Source: Flavobacterium branchiicola
GTDB lineage: Bacteria; Bacteroidota; Bacteroidia; Flavobacteriales; Flavobacteriaceae
Direction: 5' to 3'
Assembly: GCF_018383905.1 (NCBI RefSeq)
Contig: NZ_JAGYWA010000004.1
Location: forward strand, 372,001 to 436,000
Length of the DNA: 64,000 nt
Shown here: piece after piece, positions 51,430-60,411 of the stretch
Layout of the letters: every line of letters starts with the position of its first letter
How positions within the stretch are numbered: the stretch's first letter is position 1
Position numbers and translations under genes: made by a program
Notes under the pieces: model-generated
Databases searched by the model: none
What the model was told of the DNA's origin: nothing
What the model saw: the letters and a program-made list of their open reading frames with translations, nothing else

Positions 51430-53145
51430 ATGAACTGCACCCAATACCTATCAGTACTTGCAGCAACAATTATATTTGCAAGCTGCAAAAGTTATCAAGA
51501 GATAACAAAAAAACCGGAACGTTTACACGAAGATGTCGAATTGCCTTCTTATGAAAGTAATTTTGCTCTAGCATTAAAGGTTGACTTAACTACTCTGGAA
51601 AATAAATTAAATGATGTTTTAAAAGAAGGATACAGCGTTTCTGAAGATGGTACGTTTCAGTACAAATCTTGGATAAAAACCAAAGATCCGCTCTATAACC
51701 CAAGTAAGACAATAAAAACGAATAATCCCTTATATCATCCTAACGAATGGTTTAAAACTAAAGATCCTTTATATCATCCGCATAAATGGCAAAAGAAATT
51801 TGGAATCAAATTTAAATGTCCTTTCTATCATCCAAATGAATGGATTAAAACCAAAGACCCATTGTATAATCCAAATGAATGGATAGAGACCAATAATCCT
51901 TTATATCATCCGAACGAGTGGATAGAAACAAAAGGCCCGGCAGTAGCAGTTGGTTATAAATATGATGTTGATTTTAAACTGAAGGGCGATATAAAACTAT
52001 CTTATGTTGATGACAATACCTTAAGAATATCTGTTCCTATTTCATTTGATGGAGTTGTGGGGTTACAAGGGAATATTCCTGCGGCTCTTCAATTTGATAG
52101 AAAGAATTTTGACGGCGAAATTGAGTTTTTTGTTAATACAAGTTTTTCAGTCACGCCAGAGTGGTGTCCTAAAATTGCATTAACTGTAACGCATTCCTGG
52201 ATATCAAATCCGCAAATTGAGATCTTGGATAATATCTATATTTCCCTGACTGGAATTACGGATAAAAAATTAAAAGAAATTGAAGGTAATGTAAGTAAGG
52301 TAATAGATGAGCAGGTTAAATGCGAAATGATCAAAGACATTGTTGCAGACAAATGGAAATATTATGGTGTTGGTTTGCCAGCTCTTGCCAATGGAAAACA
52401 ATACCAATTGAATATCAATCCTTCAAAAGCGGCACTTTCTGGTTTAAAAGTTTCTAAAGATTCTTTGGCCTTATACGCAGGAATAAAAGGGAATATTAGT
52501 TTTAATGATAATATTGTCAATACAACTGGTTCGCTTCCTTTATTAGAAGTACAGTCAGAAACACCAAGTGAAGTAAAAGCTTTTCTTCCGTTGCTAATTA
52601 AGTACGATGATATTGAACATACCGCCAATAAGTATTTAAAAGATAACTCTGTTGTTTTAAAACCAGAAATTGTTTTGAAGAAAAAAGCTGAGGTAAAATT
52701 GCTCGAAATGAGCTTATATCCAAATGGCGATGAAATTGTTGCAGGTGTAAAATTAAAAGCCAAGCTTCCAGGAAATATTTTGCCAGTAACGGGATGGGTT
52801 TATTTGATAGGAATACCTGTCATGACAGAAAATAAGAAATTTGAGCTTCAGGATTTGGATTTTAGCATGACTGTAGATAATAAATTTTATCCTGCTATAG
52901 CAACACTTTTTAAACCTTTAATTATTAATGAAGTTAAAAAACAGACAACGCGTGATTTAACTAAAAATATTACAGACGTGAAGAAAAAAATAATTGAAAA
53001 AGCAGGTTCATTTCAGCATGATAATTTTGGATTTTCTATGAGTAATGTTGATTTAGGAATTTACGATATTGTTTTAGATAAAGATGAAATAGCCATAATT
53101 GCTGATTTTAATTCGAAGTTTAATATCTCTTTAAAAAGTAAATAA
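51430..53145 (+). CDS. DUF4403-family lipoprotein with NPLYHPNEW repeats
   Basis: 571 residues with a lipoprotein signal (VLAATIIFASC). Most of it fits DUF4403: LPSYESNFALALKVDLTTLENKLNDVL at the start and a lipid-binding (BPI/TULIP-like) beta architecture to the end. Between about residues 78 and 175 there are seven or eight copies of a 12-residue unit, consensus K-T-K/N-D/N-P-L-Y-H/N-P-N-E-W-I. This repeat is not part of the usual domain as I remember it. It lies 110 bases after the exported protein gene and ends before terminator copy 3. Confidence 0.8.
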   Translation: MNCTQYLSVLAATIIFASCKSYQEITKKPERLHEDVELPSYESNFALALKVDLTTLENKLNDVLKEGYSVSEDGTFQYKSWIKTKDPLYNPSKTIKTNNPLYHPNEWFKTKDPLYHPHKWQKKFGIKFKCPFYHPNEWIKTKDPLYNPNEWIETNNPLYHPNEWIETKGPAVAVGYKYDVDFKLKGDIKLSYVDDNTLRISVPISFDGVVGLQGNIPAALQFDRKNFDGEIEFFVNTSFSVTPEWCPKIALTVTHSWISNPQIEILDNIYISLTGITDKKLKEIEGNVSKVIDEQVKCEMIKDIVADKWKYYGVGLPALANGKQYQLNINPSKAALSGLKVSKDSLALYAGIKGNISFNDNIVNTTGSLPLLEVQSETPSEVKAFLPLLIKYDDIEHTANKYLKDNSVVLKPEIVLKKKAEVKLLEMSLYPNGDEIVAGVKLKAKLPGNILPVTGWVYLIGIPVMTENKKFELQDLDFSMTVDNKFYPAIATLFKPLIINEVKKQTTRDLTKNITDVKKKIIEKAGSFQHDNFGFSMSNVDLGIYDIVLDKDEIAIIADFNSKFNISLKSK

Positions 53146-53153
53146 TAAAATCT

Positions 53154-53191
53154 AAACCCTGCAAATAGCTAGTTTGCAGGGTATTTTTTTT
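53154..53191 (+). terminator. Recurrent terminator, copy 3
   Basis: AAACCCTGCAAATAGCTAG then TTTGCAGGGT and T8, the third near-identical copy in this window. Confidence 0.85.
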
Positions 53192-53246
53192 ATAACAAAA
53201 CCAAATTTTAATTCATAAGATTTTCTATATTTAAAAGATTAATAAA

Positions 53247-53380
53247 AAAAAATCCGTTTAAATCCGCGTTTTCGCGAAAGCGAATCCGTAAAATCCGCGT
53301 CCAATTAACGCCTCAACTATTTTAACTCAAACCAACAAAACGTCAATTTCAAAAAAATATAATTTTAACATTTAAAAGAT
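53247..53380 (+). repeat. Left direct repeat flanking DUF4132 module
   Basis: AATCCGTTTAAATCCGCG, then TTTTCGCGAAAGCGAATCCG and further matching blocks (ATCCGCGT, CAACAAAACGT, ATAATTTTAACATTT) recur in the same order at 59317-59445. The two copies enclose the genes 53446-53880 and 54185-59251. The core TTCGCGAAAGCGAA is nearly palindromic. Confidence 0.85.
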
Positions 53381-53445
53381 GTTATTTTAAATCAAACCTG
53401 CTTTAAAATTCTTACTTTACAGCTTCAAAGTAAAAGCCACTAAAG

Positions 53446-53880
53446 ATGAATATAAGCATCTCCATTAAACAATTAGGAAAAAAACATCCGCTCCTTCAGG
53501 AAAAAAGTATCGCCTTAGCAATAGAAAATCCTGTTATTACTACACAAAAACTCATAGAATCGATTGTAGATCATCAGGTACAATTGTTCCGCGCATCTTC
53601 ATTTGAGTTCGAAGACGAAGACAAAATCCATCTTCCAAAAGAACATTATTTACCCATTCTTACCGATACCGGAAAAGTGGGTTTCGGCGCACTGTACAAT
53701 CACAATCAGGTAGATTTAGCCAAAGCGCAGGAAAATGCCATTCAGGCTTTCGAAGACGGTTTGTACGCCATTTTCTACGGCGACGATCAGCTGGAAAAGC
53801 TAACCGAACAAATCGATTTATCTCAAAATAAAAACCTCACTTTTTTAAGGCTGACCTTTTTGGCGGGAAGCTACTGGTAG
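53446..53880 (+). CDS. Hypothetical protein paired with DUF4132 gene
   Basis: 144 residues, soluble, acidic. IKQLGKKHPLLQEKSIALAIE at the start and FGALYNHNQVDLAKAQENAIQAFEDGLYAIFYGDDQ near the end. No family recognised with confidence. It lies within the same direct-repeat frame as the DUF4132 gene 305 bases downstream and on the same strand, so it is a possible functional partner. Confidence 0.65.
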   Translation: MNISISIKQLGKKHPLLQEKSIALAIENPVITTQKLIESIVDHQVQLFRASSFEFEDEDKIHLPKEHYLPILTDTGKVGFGALYNHNQVDLAKAQENAIQAFEDGLYAIFYGDDQLEKLTEQIDLSQNKNLTFLRLTFLAGSYW

Positions 53881-53900
53881 TTGGAAATCTCAATTTTTTA

Positions 53901-54140
53901 AAATTCCAAATTCCAAATCTTTGAGTGAAATCCTTCGACTACGCTCAGGAAGATACAAAGTATTAAAATTTTAAAAAATAAATTCCAAAAAATAAATTCC
54001 AAATTCCAAAACTTTGTGTGAAATCCTTCGACTACGCTCAGGAGGACAAAATGAGGATTAAATTTTTAAAAAATAAATTCCAAATTCCAAAATCCAAATC
54101 TTTGAGTGAAATCCTCAACTACGCTCAGGAAGACACAAAG
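53901..54140 (+). repeat. Three tandem copies of a GAAATCCTTCGACTACGCTCAGG repeat
   Basis: The phrase AATTCCAAATTCCAAA then TTTGAGTGAAATCCTTCGAC and TACGCTCAGGA, with ACAAAG after it, occurs at about 53901-53960, 53990-54050 and 54075-54140. The copies are imperfect. They fill the whole gap (53881-54184) before the DUF4132 gene; no other feature is seen. Confidence 0.8.
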
Positions 54141-54184
54141 TGAAGCAATCTAAAATCTAAAATCAACAATCTAAAATAATCCCC

Positions 54185-57100
54185 ATGACGATAGAAGATC
54201 TTTTAAAAAGTAAAGTAATTGAAAATCCTATAAAGAGATTAAAAAAAGAACTGGAAGAAATTGTAAACAGCAATTTGCTTTCTAAATTACTTTATAAAAC
54301 AAAACTTAAAAAAGAAGTGGCAGAGTTCGGTCTGGAACTGCTGAAACTTCAGGACAGTTATTACAGCAATTATATTTCGCTTGGTTCTAAAGAAGCCGAG
54401 AAGTTTGCCGCTTTGGTAAAAGAAAATATCTGGGAAGATAAAAATTACTACGATTTACTGCTTTTCTTTTTTGGCGAAGAAAATGCGGCTTACGTAAAAG
54501 AAGCCTGGAGCAGATTGCCGCACAAAATGTATCAGACGGGTTATACCCGAAGAGCTTTTAGAGGGCCAAACCACAAGAGTTATTTATTGATAAATCAGAT
54601 CAATTTTCTGCGTTCTTTACTCAACGCGACGTACAAATACAATTATCAGGACAGCACGACTTTTTATTATGATTTGAGTATTGAAGACGAAATTCGTTAC
54701 GATACCGAAGTTTCAAATACCATTAATAAATTTATGGTTTGGTCTGCCGCGTTAGATTCGGGGAAAGAAGGTCTTTTTCAATTGTTTGAAGATATTATTT
54801 TCAATAAAGATCCAAGAGGAAAAGTGTCCAGAAATATCATCAAAGCACTTTTAAACAGCGAAAAACAAGAAAACTGGGAGTTGGTAGAAAAATTGCTTCT
54901 TGCGGCTCAGCGTCAGGAAGGTTTGCGCCAAACGATTCTCGAAGCGCTGGACGAAACGAGTATTGGCGCTTTGCAATACATGATAAAAGTAATTGTAGAT
55001 AATAAACTAACCCGTTTTTCATCTGTAGTGAGAGCGATCGATACCTGGACAGGTTTGGGCTGGGATTCTGAAAAAGAAACTACTGTTCGTACTATTATCG
55101 AATTAGCTTCGGGCTATTTTGCCAAACCAGAAACGATTGCCAATGGCGTAAAAAGCAAAAATAACAACGAAGTCTATATGGCGCTTTGGGTTCAGGGCGT
55201 TTTGGATGTCGAGAAAACAATTCCGTATTTGCATGAATTGGTAGAAAAAGGTTCGGTCGAAAAGAAATCTCTGGCGCTGAAATTTGCCGGAGAAACAAGC
55301 GATCCGTATCTGGAAATGCCGCTTTATTTTAAAGCCATAGAAGATGATAATTTACAGGTTTTGGCATTTGCTGCTCCAAGAATGAATGATTTACTGGAGG
55401 CGAATACAAAATCTAAATTCTATATCGAAAATACAGATTATCCGAACTTTTTTGATAAAGTATACAATCTTGCACAATCTATTACCGAAAAAGAAAAAAC
55501 CTTTGAAGGAAAAGTGTTTTCGTGGCTGAATGCAAAGTTCGAAAGAGATACGCTTTATGCTGCAGCCATTAATTTGGTGGGCGATAACAACGAAAGATTA
55601 GAATTGGTTTTAAGCCATTTTGAAGGTTTTGCGATTAATTTAAGAGAAAAACTGACGAGAAATTTATTGGGCAATTTTTACAGTTATTCTTTCCACAGTC
55701 ATCAAAATAAGAATGATATAAAAGAACCAACCGATTTTCAGAGAAGTTTTGCGTTGCGTATTCTTAAAGACAGGGGAGAATCTCTTGTGGCTTCGGCGGT
55801 TAATGTTTTAAATAATCTGAGTTTAACGGAAGACGAGTTGGCTATTTTTCAGGAATTATTTAAACGTAAAAATGCTACTTTAAAGAAAAACCTAACAGCA
55901 ATTCTGATAAAACAAGAAGATCAAAAAGTAGTCAATTTTGTCGATCAGACTTTAGAAAAAGGAGATTTAGAACAACGTATGTCTATTTTAGATTTGATGT
56001 TGCAGCTTCAGAAAAATAATAAACTGACCGACAAAGTAAATGACTGGGTAAAAGTCTATTTGGAAAGGCCAAAAATTACCGAGAAAGAAACCAAATTTAT
56101 TGAGCAATTAGAACCTTCAAAAAAGAAAGATATTTTAAGTGCAGAAAACGGTTACGGCTTTTTTACGCCAAATGAAATTTCAGCTTACGAATTGCCAAAA
56201 CCAAAAGCAGATTCGCTGTATGCAAAAGCGGTTAAAATAGAACAATACGGTTTCTCAAAATCGATGGCGCATATTAAAACCGAGATCGAGAAGCTTTATA
56301 AACTATTTGAAGAAAACAGAGATTACGAATACGAAATTGAAAACTACGACAACAGCAGATCGACTGTTTTATTGGGAAATACTTTTAGATCATTAAAAAA
56401 CCTGAAAGACGAAAAAGACTCCGAATTAGTGGCAACAAATTATCCGTTGTACGAAGTTTGGGCAAATTGGTTTGAAAATTCTGGTTTAAGCGAAAGAGAT
56501 TTGTTTTTGATGACTTTGGTAAGTAATTGTGATAGAAAAATCTGGAGAGATTTTCTGGAGAAACATGTTTTTTATTATAAAGAATTATTACCGCACCAAA
56601 ACAAAAGAGGTTACGATTGGGATAATGCGATTTTGAATATTTTGAACGCTTTGCAATTAAAATATTCGTTTAATGAAAAAGCCGATTTCTTAATTGACGC
56701 TTGCAGTACATTGTATGCCGATCTTCCAGAATCGGTAATTGAGTTTGAATACAAACCTTCTAAAGATGAATATTATTACAATAACAGCAACGGAAACGGC
56801 TGGCAAAGTCAGGGCTTTTTTGATATTTATCTGAATAAAATTGGTTTGCTTGATTTAACCGAAGAACAAAATACGAGAGTATGGAATCTTCACAGATGGA
56901 GGCAACTCAACGGTTTAGAAAAAAACAGGTCTTTTGCCAAACCGCCAATTCACTTGTATTGCGTGGCATTTGAGCAAAAATTAATTACCGAAGGCGAATT
57001 GTACGAAGGTATTTTAGAAAGCGAAAGAATTTCTGTTCTTACGAGCGAAACTAAACATTACAGACATTTTGGAAGCGAAGAATTAATTAAAAAGTTTCCG

Positions 57101-59251
57101 TTTCTGGTTCCGATGATTGATAAAATCAGAGAAACGTTTTTGGATCTTGAAGTAAAAAGGGGCGATTCTAATACTTCGGTTACGCATTTGGTGCAGAGTT
57201 TTCAGAAGATTTTTGGCGCAAACCGTTTGGTAGAATTGATTACAGCACTTGGAAAAGCAAGTTTGTACAAAGGATATATTTATTCGTGGAGTTATACCGA
57301 TTTAACAAAACAGAAATTATTCAGTTTCTTATTAAAAAGATGTTATCCGTTGGAAACCGATACGCAGGAAAGTTTTAATGCTTTAATTAAAAAAGCTAAA
57401 ATTTCTGAAGAAAGATTGATTCAAACTGCAATTTATGCGCCACAATGGCAAAAGTTTATCAGCAGTTATTTAGACTGGAACGGATTGGACGAAGGAATCT
57501 GGTGGTTTCATGCGCATACAAAAACTGCGTCTTACAGTGCGACAAATTCAGAATTAGAAAGTGAAGCGGCTAGATTTTCAACTTTAGATTTGCAAGATTT
57601 TAAAGATGGTGCTGTCGATAAAGATTGGTTTACATCGGCTTACAAAAAATTAGGAAAAGCAAAATGGGAACTTTTATACGAATCTGCCAAATACGTAACA
57701 GACGGAAACGGTCACAGACGTGCGAGATTGTACGCCGACACGATTACAGGCGATTTAAAAATTAGAGAAGTTACCGCAAAAGTAAAAGACAAACGCGATC
57801 AGGATTATCTGCGAGTTTATGGATTAGTTCCGTTAAGCAAAGCGAGTCCGGAAAAAGATATTTTGGCGCGTTACGAATATTTACAGCAGTTTAAAAAAGA
57901 AAGTAAAGAGTTTGGTTCGATGAAACAGGCGAGCGAAGCTTTGGCGATTCGTGTAGCTCTTGAAAACCTGGCAAGAAATGCTGGATATCCAGATCCGGTT
58001 CGTTTGACTTGGGCAATGGAAACGAAGCAAGTTCAAAATATTTTATCAAAAGAAACGGAAGTGGTTTTAGACGATGTTACGATTAGTTTGGTCATTAATA
58101 AGGAAGGGAAAGCCGATTTGGTTACTTATAAATCAGGAAAAGAATTAAAATCGATTCCGCCGAAATACAAAAAAGACAAAAGTATTCTGGAATTAACGAA
58201 TTACAGAAAAACCATGCGCGAACAATGGACACGTTCTAGAAAAGGTTTAGAAGAAAGTATGATTCGTGGCGATGAGTTTTTATTCGCAGAAATGCAAAAC
58301 CTTTTCGAACATCCCATTATTTCAAAACATCTAGAGAAATTAGTTTTTATTTCGAATGACAATCAGATTGGTTTTTATGTCGATGGAAGTTTAGTGACTG
58401 GTTTAGGCGAAATGATTTCGTTAAACGAAAAACAGACTTTCAGAATCGCGCACTGTTTTGATTTGCATAAAAACAATGTTTGGGTTGATTATCAGAAATA
58501 TTGTTTTGATAACAAATTACAACAGCCGTTTAAACAGGTTTTCAGAGAATTGTATGTTCCAACGCCAGACGAATTGAAAGAGAAATCTATTTCACGACGT
58601 TATGCAGGACATCAGGTACAACCGAATCAAACTTTGGCTTTGCTGAAAACAAGAGGCTGGAAAGTAGATTATGAAGAAGGATTGCAGAAAGTTTTTCATA
58701 AAGAAGGCTATCAGGTTAAAATGTATGCGATGGCCGATTGGTTTTCGCCAGCAGATGTTGAGAGTCCGACTCTAGAAACAATCGAATTCCATTCTTTAAA
58801 AGATTATAAAAACATTGCTTTTGAAGATATTAATCCGAGGATTTTCTCAGAAGTAATGCGCGATATCGATTTGGTAGTAAGCGTTGCGCATGTTGGTGGC
58901 GTAGATCCTGAAGCAAGTCATTCTTCTATCGAAATGAGAGGTGTTTTATTGAGAGAAACATTGCGATTGTTTAAAATTAAAAATGTCGAAATCAAAGCTA
59001 ACCATGCGATTATAAATGGTAAAATGGCCGATTACAGCGTACATTTAGGAAGTGCGGTTGTGCATCAGCTTCCGGGTAAATACTTATCGGTTCTGCCAGT
59101 TCATTCGCAACACAGAGGACGTTTGTTCCTTCCGTTTGCAGATGAAGATCCGAAATCGGCTGAGGTAATGTCTAAAGTTTTATTATTTGCTAAAGATGAT
59201 GAAATTCAGGATCCAACGATTTTAAGTCAGATTGATAAGACCTATGCGTAA
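54185..59251 (+). CDS. Large DUF4132-domain protein
   Basis: 1688 residues, cytoplasmic, no signal or membrane segment. The first ~1200 residues are helical and HEAT-repeat-like. The C-terminal ~400 residues fit DUF4132, the domain shared with E. coli MolR/YehI-type proteins (WAMETKQVQNIL, IPPKYKKDKSI, HQVQPNQTLALLKTRGWKVDYEEGLQKVFHKEGYQVKMYA, VAHVGGVDPEASHSSIEMR, HRGRLFLPFADEDPKSAEVMSKVLLFAKDDEIQDP). No WGR domain at the front. The family often accompanies MoxR/VWA or regulatory clusters and its reaction is unknown. It is flanked by direct repeats, hinting at movement or duplication. Confidence 0.88.
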   Translation: MTIEDLLKSKVIENPIKRLKKELEEIVNSNLLSKLLYKTKLKKEVAEFGLELLKLQDSYYSNYISLGSKEAEKFAALVKENIWEDKNYYDLLLFFFGEENAAYVKEAWSRLPHKMYQTGYTRRAFRGPNHKSYLLINQINFLRSLLNATYKYNYQDSTTFYYDLSIEDEIRYDTEVSNTINKFMVWSAALDSGKEGLFQLFEDIIFNKDPRGKVSRNIIKALLNSEKQENWELVEKLLLAAQRQEGLRQTILEALDETSIGALQYMIKVIVDNKLTRFSSVVRAIDTWTGLGWDSEKETTVRTIIELASGYFAKPETIANGVKSKNNNEVYMALWVQGVLDVEKTIPYLHELVEKGSVEKKSLALKFAGETSDPYLEMPLYFKAIEDDNLQVLAFAAPRMNDLLEANTKSKFYIENTDYPNFFDKVYNLAQSITEKEKTFEGKVFSWLNAKFERDTLYAAAINLVGDNNERLELVLSHFEGFAINLREKLTRNLLGNFYSYSFHSHQNKNDIKEPTDFQRSFALRILKDRGESLVASAVNVLNNLSLTEDELAIFQELFKRKNATLKKNLTAILIKQEDQKVVNFVDQTLEKGDLEQRMSILDLMLQLQKNNKLTDKVNDWVKVYLERPKITEKETKFIEQLEPSKKKDILSAENGYGFFTPNEISAYELPKPKADSLYAKAVKIEQYGFSKSMAHIKTEIEKLYKLFEENRDYEYEIENYDNSRSTVLLGNTFRSLKNLKDEKDSELVATNYPLYEVWANWFENSGLSERDLFLMTLVSNCDRKIWRDFLEKHVFYYKELLPHQNKRGYDWDNAILNILNALQLKYSFNEKADFLIDACSTLYADLPESVIEFEYKPSKDEYYYNNSNGNGWQSQGFFDIYLNKIGLLDLTEEQNTRVWNLHRWRQLNGLEKNRSFAKPPIHLYCVAFEQKLITEGELYEGILESERISVLTSETKHYRHFGSEELIKKFPFLVPMIDKIRETFLDLEVKRGDSNTSVTHLVQSFQKIFGANRLVELITALGKASLYKGYIYSWSYTDLTKQKLFSFLLKRCYPLETDTQESFNALIKKAKISEERLIQTAIYAPQWQKFISSYLDWNGLDEGIWWFHAHTKTASYSATNSELESEAARFSTLDLQDFKDGAVDKDWFTSAYKKLGKAKWELLYESAKYVTDGNGHRRARLYADTITGDLKIREVTAKVKDKRDQDYLRVYGLVPLSKASPEKDILARYEYLQQFKKESKEFGSMKQASEALAIRVALENLARNAGYPDPVRLTWAMETKQVQNILSKETEVVLDDVTISLVINKEGKADLVTYKSGKELKSIPPKYKKDKSILELTNYRKTMREQWTRSRKGLEESMIRGDEFLFAEMQNLFEHPIISKHLEKLVFISNDNQIGFYVDGSLVTGLGEMISLNEKQTFRIAHCFDLHKNNVWVDYQKYCFDNKLQQPFKQVFRELYVPTPDELKEKSISRRYAGHQVQPNQTLALLKTRGWKVDYEEGLQKVFHKEGYQVKMYAMADWFSPADVESPTLETIEFHSLKDYKNIAFEDINPRIFSEVMRDIDLVVSVAHVGGVDPEASHSSIEMRGVLLRETLRLFKIKNVEIKANHAIINGKMADYSVHLGSAVVHQLPGKYLSVLPVHSQHRGRLFLPFADEDPKSAEVMSKVLLFAKDDEIQDPTILSQIDKTYA

Positions 59252-59267
59252 AAAACAAATATTACGT

Positions 59268-59290
59268 TTCCCACGGTTGAAACCGTGGGC
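59268..59290 (+). terminator. Possible hairpin after DUF4132 gene
   Basis: CCCACGGTTGAAACCGTGGG forms an 8-bp hairpin 17 bases past the stop; no clear T run, so it may be a palindromic repeat instead of a terminator. Confidence 0.5.
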
Positions 59291-59316
59291 AATGTTTTAA
59301 ATAGTAAGTCAAAAAA

Positions 59317-59445
59317 ATAAAATCCGTTTAAATCCGCGTTTTCGCGAAAGCGAATCCGTGGAATCCGCGTTCCATTTGCGATCCAATTATTTTACCCAAA
59401 CCAATAAAACGTTAATTCAGGAAATTTATAATTTTAACATTTTTA
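59317..59445 (+). repeat. Right direct repeat flanking DUF4132 module
   Basis: Second copy of the repeat at 53247-53380, with AATCCGTTTAAATCCGCG and TTTTCGCGAAAGCGAATCCG identical and the remaining blocks about 75 percent alike by eye. Confidence 0.85.
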
Positions 59446-59476
59446 TCTATTTTTATTAAATTATGAAATAAAATAG

Positions 59477-59484
59477 TACATTTG
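59477..59484 (+). promoter_or_regulatory. -7 box TACATTTG before 32-residue ORF
   Basis: Perfect TAnnTTTG, 31 bases before the small ORF at 59515. The -33 region has no good TTG. Confidence 0.55.
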
Positions 59485-59514
59485 TATCTGTAATTAATAA
59501 AGAGAAAAATACAT

Positions 59515-59613
59515 ATGAAAATTTCAATAGCACAATATTTTGACAGCTTAGCCGGATCACTTCCAGCTGAAGTATCAGGGTGCAATATGTATTTTTATGA
59601 AATTGAAATCTAA
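59515..59613 (+). CDS. 32-residue ORF between promoter and terminator
   Basis: MKISIAQYFDSLAGSLPAEV is the first part of the product; it ends in EIEI. A consensus -7 box lies upstream and a strong terminator lies 33 bases past the stop, so this is a self-contained short transcript: a leader peptide, a small protein or a dual-function RNA. It has one Cys and several aromatic residues but no run of a single amino acid. Not recognised. Confidence 0.5.
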   Translation: MKISIAQYFDSLAGSLPAEVSGCNMYFYEIEI

Positions 59614-59645
59614 ATTTTAGAGTTTAAGCTCAACATAAAAATATA

Positions 59646-59675
59646 AAAGCGTCCTCAAAGTAGGGCGCTTTTTTT
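59646..59675 (+). terminator. Terminator of the 59.5 kb short transcript
   Basis: AAAGCGTCC pairs with GGGCGCTTT (one G-U) around TCAAAGTA, then a T run. Confidence 0.8.
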
Positions 59676-59947
59676 GTTTAAAGCACTTCTCCCGAAGCCT
59701 CGGGATCGGTCAGTGTGACAAGAAAAATGATAAAAAATCAAACCATAACTAAAAAAAAACTAAAAAAATAATTGACCCAATGTTTAATGAGTAATCAAAA
59801 TAGCGAAATATAGTCTTGAAAAGTAATCTAATGAGTAACAGTCATTTGATAAAAAGATAAATCTGCACCAGTTTGCGGAGAGGTATTTCTTTGTCTTTGT
59901 TTTAGGTTTAACTAATTGATTGTCAATAAAATAATGTTAAAAATAAT

Positions 59948-59979
59948 TTGGAAATATGATTTTTTCGTCATTATCTTTG
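59948..59979 (+). promoter_or_regulatory. Promoter of the threonine-type leader
   Basis: TTG (59948-59950), 21 bases, TATCTTTG (59972-59979), a perfect -7 box 19 bases before the leader ATG at 59998. The preceding stretch from 59680 to 59947 shows no gene. Confidence 0.7.
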
Positions 59980-59997
59980 CCAGACAAAATCTCAGCA

Positions 59998-60165
59998 ATG
60001 AGTTTTAAAATAACAACTACAACAACAACAACAACAACAATGATTTCAAAATATAATACAATAAGTAAAATGAATTTTAATACTAACATACCTTACGCCA
60101 AAAGGTTATTAGCGAGTTCGGATCGTGAGGGGACAAACATGTCGGTGCATCAATATAGGCAATAA
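59998..60165 (+). CDS. Threonine-rich leader peptide (orphan attenuator)
   Basis: 55 residues starting SFKITTTTTTTTTMISKYN: nine consecutive Thr codons (ACA/ACT) right after the start, as in thr-operon leader peptides that stall ribosomes when Thr-tRNA is scarce. A consensus promoter precedes it and a hairpin terminator follows at 60190. I start at 59998; an upstream in-frame ATG at 59956 lies within the promoter. No threonine-biosynthesis gene follows on this strand: the next genes belong to the exonuclease operon. Confidence 0.7.
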   Translation: MSFKITTTTTTTTTMISKYNTISKMNFNTNIPYAKRLLASSDREGTNMSVHQYRQ

Positions 60166-60189
60166 GATAATTATATCGTATTTGTTATG

Positions 60190-60219
60190 AAGCACCTTTA
60201 ATCGGGTGCTTTTTTTTTG
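60190..60219 (+). terminator. Attenuator-type terminator after Thr leader
   Basis: AAGCACC (60190-60196) pairs with GGGTGCTT (60204-60211) and is followed by T8. It is a 7-8-bp stem with a TTTAATC loop. Confidence 0.85.
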
Positions 60220-60270
60220 TCTAGGTGCAAAGGTACTGAGTGGCAAAGGCACAAAGGTTAAAAAACAAAA

Positions 60271-60308
60271 AGTACGCAAAATAATTGCGTAGTAAAGGCT
60301 TGAATTTG
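60271..60308 (+). promoter_or_regulatory. Palindromic promoter element, copy E
   Basis: Arms AGTACGCAA / TTGCGTAGT around AATAA (60271-60293), followed by AAAGGC and TTGAATTTG, a near -7 box. It is 24 kb from the other copies and is followed at 60319 by CAGGTCAG, like the AACAGGTCAAG that opens the RNA array. It should drive 60412 and the genes to 61800. Confidence 0.8.
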
Positions 60309-60411
60309 TAGAAGAAAACAGGTCAGTTAAAAGAAAACTTTCATTAAGTGAAAATAAAAACTATTAGCATTAAAAGTTGATAGTTTAAGTTAAATAATAA
60401 AAAATTTAAGG

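Noticed and set aside
55095..55298. Antisense ORFs in the DUF4132 gene
   Set aside because: Short, without family resemblance, and opposite a long conserved reading frame.
59268..59290. Firm terminator call for the DUF4132 gene
   Set aside because: The hairpin is good but lacks a T run, so it is listed at low confidence only.
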